From Clostridiales bacterium (GTDB lineage Bacteria; Bacillota; Clostridia; Oscillospirales; Oscillospiraceae): a stretch of DNA of 5,367 bases. Shown here in pieces: positions 1 to 5,290 of the stretch. A program made the position numbers and the translations under genes. The notes beneath the pieces are model-generated. The model was not told the DNA's origin. It was given only the letters and a program-made list of their open reading frames with translations, and did no database searches. The stretch lies in NCBI GenBank assembly GCA_012728025.1, contig JAAYFX010000223.1, positions 1 through 5,367 on the forward strand. Direction: 5' to 3'. The stretch's first letter is position 1. Each line of letters starts with the position of its first letter.

Positions 1-1
1 C

Positions 2-259
2 GCCTGCGGAAAAGTCGGCAACACCGGCAAGTTCTGTGCCGACTGCGGCTCACCCCGTCCCGCCGAGCAAAGCGGCTGGACTTGCAGCTGCGGCAATGTT
101 AACAAGGGAAGCTTTTGCTCTGAGTGCGGCAGCAAAAAGCCCGCTGATGAACCGCTGTATAAGTGTGACAAATGCGGCTGGGAGCCGGAAGACCCCAAAA
201 AGCCCCCGAAGTTTTGTCCGGAATGCGGCGACGCCTTTGACGAATTGGATATAAGATAA
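2..259 (+). CDS. C-terminal part of a zinc-ribbon protein, probably an SPFH-domain protein (5' end outside window)
   Basis: The frame is open from the window edge to a TAA and gives 85 residues with 11 cysteines. Three zinc-binding units can be read. The first is incomplete (Cys2, Cys12, Cys15; its first Cys may lie upstream). The second is Cys28-x-Cys30 paired with Cys39-x2-Cys42. The third is rubredoxin-like, Cys55-x2-Cys58 paired with Cys72-x2-Cys75, in a Pro/Lys-rich setting (KCGWEPEDP, then KFCPECGD). The first two units are similar in sequence (G-K/S-F-C-x2-C-G-S) and look like tandem duplicates. From memory, this tail, especially the third ribbon, is typical of clostridial SPFH-domain proteins annotated as virion core protein or YdjI-like, membrane-associated scaffold proteins related to band 7/flotillin. 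The SPFH domain itself is not in the window, so the family is inferred from the tail alone. An intrinsic terminator follows 25 nt after the stop, so the gene ends its transcription unit. Confidence 0.8.
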   Translation, partial: ACGKVGNTGKFCADCGSPRPAEQSGWTCSCGNVNKGSFCSECGSKKPADEPLYKCDKCGWEPEDPKKPPKFCPECGDAFDELDIR

Positions 260-284
260 GGAATTTAATACCTTAAAGATATAG

Positions 285-323
285 AAAGGGCGGACTTTGT
301 CTTAACGCCCTTTTTATATTTTT
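285..323 (+). terminator. Rho-independent terminator after the zinc-ribbon gene
   Basis: AAAGGGCG at 285-292 pairs perfectly with CGCCCTTT at 306-313 (8 bp). The 13-nt loop can form a further GAC/GTC pairing. The 3' arm runs into a T-rich tract (311-315, then ATATTTTTA). It lies 25 nt after the zinc-ribbon stop and 40 nt before the next start codon, separating the two genes. Confidence 0.88.
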
Positions 324-362
324 ATGCTTTATGATGCAGAATATAATAAATGAGGAAATAAA

Positions 363-1301
363 ATGTTGGCCTTCGAACTATCCCTGCAACTGCTTTTGTT
401 CATCCTTATTGGATTTTTTATTTTAAGAAGGGGGCTTGTTGATAAAAGTTTTGATAAATCTCTAGCCTCTTTTATAATGAATATCGCCTTGCCCTGCCTT
501 ATAATAAAATCTTTTGATATGCCTTTTTCCGCAGAGCTTTTAGAAAGCTGCGGAATACTTCTTGTTATAAGCTTTGGCCTTTTGGGGCTTTGCTTTATTC
601 TGGGCCATCTTGCCATGAAGCTCTCCGGCGAGGGTTATGCCGGAAGAATACTGCGCTTTGGCATGATGTTTCCCAATATAACCTTCGTAGGTATGCCCGT
701 TATGGAGGCCCTATATGGCCAGCTTGGACTTTTCTATTTTTCAATTTTTATAATACCCGTTCGCATATTTTATTACAGCTCCGCAAAACCCCTTTTGTCC
801 TCACCGGAGACCGGTGGGGAGAAAGCTAAATTTAAAGACCACTTGAAAAGCATTTTATCTCCGCCCTTTATAGCGGTTTTTATTGGCCTTTCCCTTTATA
901 TCTCCGGCCTGTCTCTTCCCGACTTTTTGGATAAAACAATTTCGGACCTTGGCTCTGTCTGCTCACCTCTGGGTATGATTTTATGCGGGATAACTTTGGG
1001 GAAATATAAGCTGTCTGTACTTTTGAAGCTAAGGTATCTGGATTTACCTTTGATACGAAACCTACTTATTCCGTCTATTACAGCAGCGATTATGTACTTT
1101 ATTCCGGCAGACCCACTGGTTTCAAAAGTGGTCGTGGTTTACTCTGCCTTGCCGGTTGCAAGTATGCTCACAGCCTTCACCATAGAGTATTGCCCTGAGT
1201 CGAAGGCCAGACTTCAAAGCGCCGGCTATATGCTTATCTCTGTTTTGATGGGGGTTTTTACCGTTCCCGTCTGGGCCTATATTTGTGAGCTTCTTTTCTG
1301 A
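363..1301 (+). CDS. AEC-family transporter (auxin efflux carrier / malonate permease-like)
   Basis: The 312-residue product is almost entirely hydrophobic, with about ten predicted membrane helices, which is the usual length and topology of bacterial AEC (TC 2.A.69) permeases. Family landmarks are visible: N-I-A-L-P-C-L at 40-46 in the second helix; the conserved N-x-x-F-x-G-x-P block as NITFVGMP at 105-112, followed by a Gly-Gln-Leu-Gly segment; SPLGMILCGITLG at 201-213; and ALPVASMLTAF at 262-272, matching the family's M-P-V-A-T helix. A hydrophilic central loop with charged residues lies around 142-163. Members export or import organic anions such as malonate, malate or other carboxylates; the substrate cannot be read from sequence. 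The ATG at 363 has a GAGGA ribosome binding site at 352-356. The gene appears monocistronic: a terminator lies upstream and a new promoter downstream, and no close partner gene hints at the substrate. Confidence 0.9.
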   Translation: MLAFELSLQLLLFILIGFFILRRGLVDKSFDKSLASFIMNIALPCLIIKSFDMPFSAELLESCGILLVISFGLLGLCFILGHLAMKLSGEGYAGRILRFGMMFPNITFVGMPVMEALYGQLGLFYFSIFIIPVRIFYYSSAKPLLSSPETGGEKAKFKDHLKSILSPPFIAVFIGLSLYISGLSLPDFLDKTISDLGSVCSPLGMILCGITLGKYKLSVLLKLRYLDLPLIRNLLIPSITAAIMYFIPADPLVSKVVVVYSALPVASMLTAFTIEYCPESKARLQSAGYMLISVLMGVFTVPVWAYICELLF

Positions 1302-1329
1302 GCCCTTCCTTATTTAGGACTTCACCATC

Positions 1330-1357
1330 TTGACACAAAAAAATATGACATTATAAT
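1330..1357 (+). promoter_or_regulatory. SigA-type promoter for the MATE gene
   Basis: TTGACA at 1330-1335 and TATAAT at 1352-1357 are both perfect consensus hexamers separated by 16 bp, one short of the optimum. Transcription would start near 1364, giving an untranslated leader of about 55 nt before the ATG at 1419. A 16-nt imperfect dyad (1361-1376) lies at the predicted start point. Confidence 0.85.
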
Positions 1358-1360
1358 ATG

Positions 1361-1376
1361 TAAATATATGTATTTA
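1361..1376. promoter_or_regulatory. Possible operator dyad at the MATE transcription start
   Basis: TAAATA (1361-1366) and TATTTA (1371-1376) form an inverted repeat around TATG; 7 of 8 base pairs across the 16-nt palindrome match. Its place at the predicted +1 would suit a repressor such as a MarR- or TetR-type regulator of an efflux pump, but the stretch is very AT-rich and the symmetry could arise by chance. Confidence 0.3.
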
Positions 1377-1418
1377 AGATATAAACCTGCATAAAACAGA
1401 TAAAAATGGAGGTAAAAG

Positions 1419-2819
1419 ATGCAAAGTGATGATGGGTCAAAGGGCGCAAAGCGTGTGATGATGCTGGAAACCCCAATATCAAGGCTGATTCCGCAGATGG
1501 CCGCTCCCACCATAATTGCTCTTCTTATAAACTCGATTTACAGTATGGCCGACACATATTTTGTAAGCTCCCTCGGCACCTCGGCAACCGCCGCTGTGGG
1601 CGTTAATATGTCCATTGACCTTACAATAATGATGGCCGGCTCTTTTCTCGCAATAGGCGCAAACAGTTATATTTCCCGTCTTTTGGGGGCAAAGCAAAAT
1701 CATATGGCCTCCAAAACCCTTTCAACTGCCTTTTTTTCGGCGATGATATTGGGCTCCTTGGTTATGATACCCGGCCTTATGTTCACAGGCCCTCTTGTTC
1801 AGTTTTTAGGAGCCACCGAGGACTCCATGGGCTATGCTGTTGAATATGCAAACTACATCCTTTTGGTTGCGCCCTTTATGGCCTCAAGCTTTGTTTTAAA
1901 CCACTGCCTGCGCTCTGAGGGCAGTCCGGTTTATTCTATGATAGGCATGGTTTCCGGTGCTGTTCTCAATATAATCTTAGACCCGATTTTTATTTTCAAT
2001 CTGGGGCTGGGGGTAAAAGGAGCGGCTATTGCCACGGCCATTTCCAAAATTGTTTCTTTCTGTATACTCATTTTCCCTTATGCCGCCCAAAAAAGCGTTT
2101 TGAAAATTTCGCTTAAATATATAAGTTACAGCAAGGATATTATAAGGGAAATAACTCTTATGGGTCTACCTTCTTTTTTGCGTATGGGCCTTGGGGTTGT
2201 GTCTAATATCCTTATAAATAAAATTGCAGGTTCATACTCGGACTCTGCCTTGGCAGCCATTTCTGTTGTTACCAGAATAATGACCTTTCCGACCTCGGCA
2301 ATGTTGGGGTTCGGTCAGGGCTTTATGCCTGTGGCGGGCTATAATTGGGGCGCCAGAAGCTATGATAGGGTAAAGTCATCTTATCGCTTCTCCTCAATAG
2401 CAGGTGTGCTTTTTATAGCGGCGGGCTGCGCTCTTATAGCTGTTTTTTCAGAGCAGATTATCTTGCTTTTCACCGAGGCAGATGAGAGCCTTGTGGAAAT
2501 AGGCAGGCTGTGCCTTATATCCCAGTGTATTGCCATGCCTTTAAACGCTTGGGTAATTGTTGTAAATATGTTGTATTCAGCCCTTGGAAAGCCTGTGGGC
2601 GCTATTATCCTTGGAACCACCCGTCAGGGCTTTTGCCTTATACCTGTGCTTTTTATTCTCCCGTCCCTTTTTGGTATTGACGGACTTTCTGTATCTCAGG
2701 CAGTAGCCGACGGTTTTTCATTTCTAATTACCATACCTTTTGCGATTTTCATAAGCAAAAGTATTGCCACAGCGCAAAAAAATGAGCTGAAGCTTCCGAG
2801 AGACAAGCAGCTTAACTAG
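1419..2819 (+). CDS. MATE family multidrug/toxin efflux transporter (MepA/DinF-like)
   Basis: The 466-residue product has the length and two-bundle layout of MATE transporters, about twelve helices in two related halves. Visible hallmarks are the first-helix segment INSIYSMADTYFVSSLGT (37-54), R-S-E-G-S-P at 165-170, N-I-I-L-D-P-I-F at 184-191, G-V-K-G-A-A-I-A-T at 198-206, the start of the second half at GLPSFLRMGLGVVSN (249-263), G-F-G-Q-G-F-M-P-V-A-G-Y-N-W-G-A at 297-312, and a late R-Q-G-F-C-L-I-P-V block (402-410). MATE proteins sit in the cytoplasmic membrane and export cationic drugs or metabolites in exchange for Na+ or H+; the specificity here is unknown. The ATG at 1419 is supported by GGAGGT at 1408-1413 (5-nt spacer). 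ATG codons at 1458 and 1461 would also keep the first helix but lack this site. It is probably co-transcribed with the kinase-like gene 50 nt downstream, as no terminator lies between them. Confidence 0.93.
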   Translation: MQSDDGSKGAKRVMMLETPISRLIPQMAAPTIIALLINSIYSMADTYFVSSLGTSATAAVGVNMSIDLTIMMAGSFLAIGANSYISRLLGAKQNHMASKTLSTAFFSAMILGSLVMIPGLMFTGPLVQFLGATEDSMGYAVEYANYILLVAPFMASSFVLNHCLRSEGSPVYSMIGMVSGAVLNIILDPIFIFNLGLGVKGAAIATAISKIVSFCILIFPYAAQKSVLKISLKYISYSKDIIREITLMGLPSFLRMGLGVVSNILINKIAGSYSDSALAAISVVTRIMTFPTSAMLGFGQGFMPVAGYNWGARSYDRVKSSYRFSSIAGVLFIAAGCALIAVFSEQIILLFTEADESLVEIGRLCLISQCIAMPLNAWVIVVNMLYSALGKPVGAIILGTTRQGFCLIPVLFILPSLFGIDGLSVSQAVADGFSFLITIPFAIFISKSIATAQKNELKLPRDKQLN

Positions 2820-2869
2820 TCTATATTTTAAAAATGCTTTAAACAACAAGTTTTTGGAGGGAATATAAA

Positions 2870-3478
2870 ATGAGCAGAAAGGTCATAACTATTAGCCGTG
2901 AGTTTGGAAGCGGCGGCAGAAGTATAGGGAAAATGGTGGCGGAAAAGCTGGGCTACGCATACTACGACCAAGCCCTTGTGGAGCTTATAGCGAAAGAAAG
3001 CGGCTATTCCGAGGATTTTGTAGAGCAAAGGGGAGAGGATGCCACTTCAAAAAGCAGCTTTCTTTTCAATTTATCCCGCTCTGGGGGCACAGGTGGAAAT
3101 TATGATGGGGTTTATGCCATATCCGATAAGCTTTATGTGCTTCAGCACAATATTATAAAAAGGATTGCTGCGGAAGGTCCTTGTGTCATAGTCGGCCGCT
3201 GCTCGGATTACATCCTGAAAGACGAGGAAAGCTGCCTTCACGCATTCATCCACGCCGACACAGACTTCAAGGCAGACAGAATTGTAAGGCTTTATGGTGA
3301 GCGGGAGGGAAGCCCCGAAAAGCGCCTTGAGGAAAAAGACAAAAAGAGGCAGGTTTATTACAAAAACTATACCGGCAGGACTTGGGGGCTTAGCATGAAT
3401 TACGACCTTTGCCTTAACAGCGGTAAGTTTGGAATAGAAAAATGTGCCGAGATTATCGCTGAATTGGCGAAAGTGTAA
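2870..3478 (+). CDS. Cytidylate kinase-like family protein (Cytidylate_kin2 type)
   Basis: The 202-residue soluble protein starts with the family signature ISREFGSGGRSIG (8-20), a modified P-loop in which G-S-G-G-R replaces the usual G-x-G-K-S/T, followed by A-E-K-L-G-Y-A-Y-Y-D (24-33). A second conserved block is G-P-C-V-I-V-G-R-C-S-D-Y-I-L (103-116), and a LID-like segment D-K-K-R-Q-V-Y-Y-K-N-Y-T-G-R (157-170) leads into N-Y-D-L-C-L-N-S-G (177-185). These match the P-loop family named cytidylate kinase-like, related to Cmk. It is not the housekeeping CMP kinase, which has a canonical P-loop and is longer, so the substrate is uncertain. The ATG has GGAGGG at 2856-2861 with an 8-nt spacer. 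It follows the MATE gene by 50 nt with no obvious promoter or terminator in between, so it is likely its operon partner; a new promoter starts 38 nt after its stop. Confidence 0.88.
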   Translation: MSRKVITISREFGSGGRSIGKMVAEKLGYAYYDQALVELIAKESGYSEDFVEQRGEDATSKSSFLFNLSRSGGTGGNYDGVYAISDKLYVLQHNIIKRIAAEGPCVIVGRCSDYILKDEESCLHAFIHADTDFKADRIVRLYGEREGSPEKRLEEKDKKRQVYYKNYTGRTWGLSMNYDLCLNSGKFGIEKCAEIIAELAKV

Positions 3479-3515
3479 ACTTTTTGTAACACTGATATAT
3501 AAGCTCTTTGAGAGA

Positions 3516-3544
3516 TTGACAAAGAAAGACCGCTTGTGTATAAT
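3516..3544 (+). promoter_or_regulatory. Consensus SigA-type promoter for the degV-family gene
   Basis: TTGACA at 3516-3521 and TATAAT at 3539-3544 with the ideal 17-bp spacer form an exact consensus promoter. The predicted start is near 3551, immediately before a dyad and direct repeat (3552-3581), and about 64 nt before the chosen ATG at 3615. Confidence 0.92.
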
Positions 3545-3551
3545 ACATGAA

Positions 3552-3581
3552 ATGTGGTTGACTTAACTACATAATGTGGTT
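3552..3581. promoter_or_regulatory. Operator-like repeats / 5'-end hairpin of the degV-family mRNA
   Basis: ATGTGGTT (3552-3559) and AACTACAT (3565-3572) form an inverted repeat with 7 of 8 matches and a 5-nt centre. ATGTGGTT recurs directly at 3574-3581, 22 bp or about two helical turns after the first copy. The block starts at the predicted transcription start. In DNA this is a plausible repressor site; in RNA the inverted repeat makes an 8-bp hairpin (one G-U) at the extreme 5' end. A second small hairpin, GGTTT/AAACC, follows at 3578-3590. I do not recognise the motif as a known regulator's site. Confidence 0.5.
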
Positions 3582-3604
3582 TTAAAAACCTTATCATATT
3601 TTGC

Positions 3605-3610
3605 GAGGTG
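3605..3610 (+). promoter_or_regulatory. Ribosome binding site that fixes the degV-family start
   Basis: GAGGTG lies 4 nt before the ATG at 3615 and matches the anti-Shine-Dalgarno sequence. The longer reading from a GTG at 3576 has only TTAACTACATAA before it, no ribosome binding site, and would begin inside the operator-like repeats. Confidence 0.8.
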
Positions 3611-3614
3611 TATT

Positions 3615-4460
3615 ATGGGCTTTCAAATAATTGGAGACAGTTGCTGTGACTATCCATATCTAGAAGATGATTATTCTTGGCTTATACGAGTCCCCCTTAC
3701 CATAGAGCTGGACGGCGAAACTTTTGTGGATGATAAAAACCTTAGCAGCGGTATGCTAATAAGCAAGATGGCTGCTTCTCGTAATGCGCCAAAATCCGCC
3801 TGTCCCTCTCCGGGGAGCTTTTTGGAAGCTTATGAGTGTGGGAAAAAAGACATATATGTAGTAACTCTTTCAGATAAGCTAAGCGGCAGCTATAACAGCG
3901 CCGTAGTAGCTGCAAAAATGTTTAAAGACGCAAATCCGGATAAGAATATATTTGTTTTCAGCTCAAAAAGTGCGGCCTCCGGTCAAATTGCCATCTGCCA
4001 CAAAATTCTGGAGCTTGCCTCCTCCGGCATGGATTTTGATGAGGTTGTTGAGCAGACCTTGGATTTCATATCCGAGCTTTCAACATATTTCATCCTTGAA
4101 ACCTTGGATGTGTTCCGAAAAAACGGAAGACTAAACCATCTTCAATCCATAGTTACGGGCGCTTTGCGTATAAAGCTTATTATGGGCGGCGACGAAACTG
4201 GGAACATATGTGTTCGTGGGAAGGCTCTTTCCATGGATAGAGCCATTGGGAAAATGGCAGAGCTTATAGCCGAAAGGTGCAAGGGTCTTGATATGAGCAA
4301 TCGCAAACTTTATATAACCCAATGCAAATGTCCGGATAGGGCTAGAACAGCCCGTGATAAAATTATGGAAAAGGTTCCTTTTAAAAGTTGCGATATACTT
4401 AAAGCCGGCGGAATAAGCACAATATATGCAAATGAAGGCGGTATGGTCATAGCTTTTTAA
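3615..4460 (+). CDS. DegV family protein (fatty-acid-binding, FakB-like)
   Basis: From the ATG at 3615 the product has 281 residues, the normal DegV length. It begins with the family's I-x-x-D-S-x-x-D signature (IIGDSCCD, 5-12), then P-S-P-G-S-F (64-69, in place of the usual T-S-Q-P-S), the ligand-loop motif L-S-D-K-L-S-G-S-Y-N-S-A (85-96), F-S-S-K-S-A-A-S-G-Q (115-124), and L-D-V-F-R-K-N-G-R-L (164-173). DegV proteins bind a fatty acid; FakB members present it to the kinase FakA for phosphorylation and entry into phospholipid synthesis. Several usual residues are changed: Asp in the D-S-x-x-x-S-x-G motif is Ser116, K-G-G-R-I is K-N-G-R-L, and the C-terminal H-x-G-P-G motif is replaced by Y-A-N-E-G-G (271-276). 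This points to a divergent clostridial subgroup whose ligand may differ. It has its own strong promoter, no clear terminator after it, and no fakA beside it. Confidence 0.9.
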   Translation: MGFQIIGDSCCDYPYLEDDYSWLIRVPLTIELDGETFVDDKNLSSGMLISKMAASRNAPKSACPSPGSFLEAYECGKKDIYVVTLSDKLSGSYNSAVVAAKMFKDANPDKNIFVFSSKSAASGQIAICHKILELASSGMDFDEVVEQTLDFISELSTYFILETLDVFRKNGRLNHLQSIVTGALRIKLIMGGDETGNICVRGKALSMDRAIGKMAELIAERCKGLDMSNRKLYITQCKCPDRARTARDKIMEKVPFKSCDILKAGGISTIYANEGGMVIAF

Positions 4461-4497
4461 CGATATAAACCATATTTTCTTCAAAAATAAAAAGGTC

Positions 4498-4526
4498 TTG
4501 CAAATTTATGGCTTTCATGCTAAAAT
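4498..4526 (+). promoter_or_regulatory. Extended -10 promoter for rplS
   Basis: TTGCAA (4498-4503), a 17-bp spacer and TAAAAT (4521-4526), with TGC just before the -10 (4518-4520) giving the extended -10 element. The start would fall near the GG at 4532-4533, leaving a leader of about 94 nt. No intrinsic terminator separates it from the degV-family gene, so some read-through is possible. Confidence 0.78.
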
Positions 4527-4531
4527 TTCAT

Positions 4532-4626
4532 GGTCTGTGCGAAAAGCTTCGCACTGCTCATAAGGAACGGTCCTCTGGCGGAATTTTCCCGTGTAAGAAC
4601 GTTTACAGAGAAGGGAGGAAATATAT
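4532..4626 (+). ncRNA. Structured 5' leader of rplS, candidate L19-type leader
   Basis: GTGCGAA (4537-4543) pairs perfectly with TTCGCAC (4548-4554) around the tetraloop AAGC. A second hairpin, TGTAAG/TTTACA with loop AACG, spans 4592-4607. CTCTG (4573-4577) can pair with CAGAG (4606-4610), whereas the overlapping TCCTC (4571-4575) is fully complementary to GAGGA (4615-4619) in the ribosome binding site. Leaders of this kind before r-protein genes often mediate autoregulation, and Rfam lists an L19 leader in Gram-positives. I could not match this sequence to that model by eye, so its membership is an inference. Confidence 0.55.
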
Positions 4627-4968
4627 ATGGATTTAGTAAAAACCCTCAGTCAGCAGTATATGAAGCCCGAGCTTCCCGAAATGAACGTTGGAGATACAGT
4701 TCGTGTTATCGTCCGTGTTAAGGAAGGAAGCCGTGAGAGAAATCAGGCTTTCGACGGCACTATTATCGCCAGAAAGCACGGAGGCATCAGCGAAACCATT
4801 ACGGTTCGCCGCATCTCCTACAACGTTGGCTGTGAAAAAGTTTTTCCCGTACATTCCCCGACGATAGTTTCTGTTGAAACTGTTCGCAAGGGCAAGGTGC
4901 GCAGGGCTAAGCTCTATTATCTCCGTGATAGAGTCGGTAAAAAGGCAAAGGTTAAGGAGCGAGTATAA
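4627..4968 (+). CDS. rplS: 50S ribosomal protein L19
   Basis: The 113-residue product is full length for L19 and carries the family's conserved stretches: P-E-M-N-V-G-D-T-V-R-V (17-27), E-G-S-R-E-R-N-Q-A-F-D-G (33-44), G-G-I-S-E-T-I-T-V-R-R-I-S-Y (52-65), F-P-V-H-S-P (73-78), and R-K-G-K-V-R-R-A-K-L-Y-Y-L-R-D (86-100), with a basic C-terminus. L19 binds 23S rRNA at the interface of the 50S and 30S subunits. The ATG has GGGAGG at 4613-4618 with an 8-nt spacer. In many bacteria rplS ends the rpsP-rimM-trmD operon; here those genes are not immediately upstream, and rplS has its own promoter, leader and strong terminator. Confidence 0.98.
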   Translation: MDLVKTLSQQYMKPELPEMNVGDTVRVIVRVKEGSRERNQAFDGTIIARKHGGISETITVRRISYNVGCEKVFPVHSPTIVSVETVRKGKVRRAKLYYLRDRVGKKAKVKERV

Positions 4969-5006
4969 CTTAAAGTTATTTTCGCAAGCCCTAAAACCCT
5001 TAATAA

Positions 5007-5047
5007 CGGGACTCGGAGTGCGTCTTAGCCTCTGGGTTCCGTTTTTA
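5007..5047 (+). terminator. Rho-independent terminator of rplS
   Basis: A continuous 12-bp stem forms between 5007-5018 (CGGGACTCGGAG) and 5030-5041 (CTCTGGGTTCCG), with three G-U pairs and an 11-nt loop. TTTTT follows at 5042-5046. It begins 38 nt after the rplS stop. Confidence 0.85.
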
Positions 5048-5072
5048 CTTGTTCTCTGGAAACCACTTTTTG

Positions 5073-5092
5073 TAAGTTTTCATGAAAACTTA
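5073..5092. repeat. Perfect 20-bp palindrome
   Basis: TAAGTTTTCATGAAAACTTA is identical to its reverse complement. It lies 26 nt after the rplS terminator tract and 34 bp before the candidate -35 at 5126. It lacks a following T tract, so it is not a typical terminator; a dimeric regulator's binding site is the likeliest use. Confidence 0.75.
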
Positions 5093-5125
5093 GACCTATT
5101 CTATAAATTTATTTACACTTTCTCC

Positions 5126-5155
5126 TTGTTTATAGTAGGCTTATTCCTGTATAAT
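5126..5155 (+). promoter_or_regulatory. Candidate promoter for the gene at 5291
   Basis: A perfect -10, TATAAT (5150-5155), follows a weak -35, TTGTTT (5126-5131), at an 18-bp spacing. It would start near 5162 and give a leader of about 130 nt. With only TTG matching in the -35, it may need an activator, or another start point may exist. Confidence 0.45.
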
Positions 5156-5276
5156 ATATTTTCAGGGCAGTTTATCATTGCCTGTGAATGAGCAAAGTTT
5201 TAAAAAGACCAATAGTTTAGCTTTTTGCGCTCTATTCTTATTTTTTATTATTTGCAATGCTTTTGCGCTGCAAAAA

Positions 5277-5282
5277 GGGAGG
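5277..5282 (+). promoter_or_regulatory. Ribosome binding site supporting a TTG start
   Basis: GGGAGG lies 8 nt before TTG at 5291, the same motif and spacing as at rplS. No ATG or GTG in this frame lies between the nearest upstream stop (5213-5215) and the window edge, so TTG at 5291 is the best start. Confidence 0.75.
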
Positions 5283-5290
5283 CGCCTTAT

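Larger units (their letters stand above)
4969..5290. other. Non-coding stretch between rplS and the next gene
   Basis: There is no convincing gene in these 322 bases. They hold the rplS terminator (5007-5047), a perfect 20-bp palindrome (5073-5092), a candidate promoter (5126-5155), a 9-nt direct repeat TTTTGCGCT (5223-5231 and 5261-5269), competing hairpins (5221-5277), and the ribosome binding site of the final gene. The stretch 5165-5220 shows nothing I can name. Confidence 0.75.

Noticed and set aside
342..347. TATAAT before the AEC gene as its -10 element
   Set aside because: A start about 7 nt later would fall inside the ribosome binding site at 352-356, and no good -35 lies 16-18 bp upstream. 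The real promoter of this gene is not clear to me.
1322..1513. Open frame on the - strand across the MATE promoter and gene start
   Set aside because: It covers the promoter and leader, has no ribosome binding site or known similarity, and is a shadow of the MATE coding region.
3470..3483. Small hairpin AAAGT/ACTTT over the stop of the kinase-like gene as a terminator
   Set aside because: Only five mostly A-T pairs and two further Ts; too weak to call a terminator.
3576..3614. Upstream GTG start adding 13 residues to the DegV-family protein
   Set aside because: No ribosome binding site precedes it, it lies within the repeat block at the 5' end of the transcript, and the family signature begins right after the ATG at 3615.
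4472..4488. TATTTT/AAAATA hairpin after the degV-family gene as a terminator
   Set aside because: All A-T pairs with no T tract after it; read-through into rplS cannot be excluded.
4995..5038. AACCC (4995-4999) pairing with GGGTT (5034-5038) as an antiterminator of the rplS terminator
   Set aside because: Only five pairs, far weaker than the 12-bp terminator stem, and there is no sign of a downstream gene needing controlled read-through from rplS.
4874..5191. 105-codon open frame on the + strand after rplS
   Set aside because: It begins inside rplS in another frame, runs straight through the rplS terminator, the 20-bp palindrome and the promoter, and has no ribosome binding site or recognisable protein.
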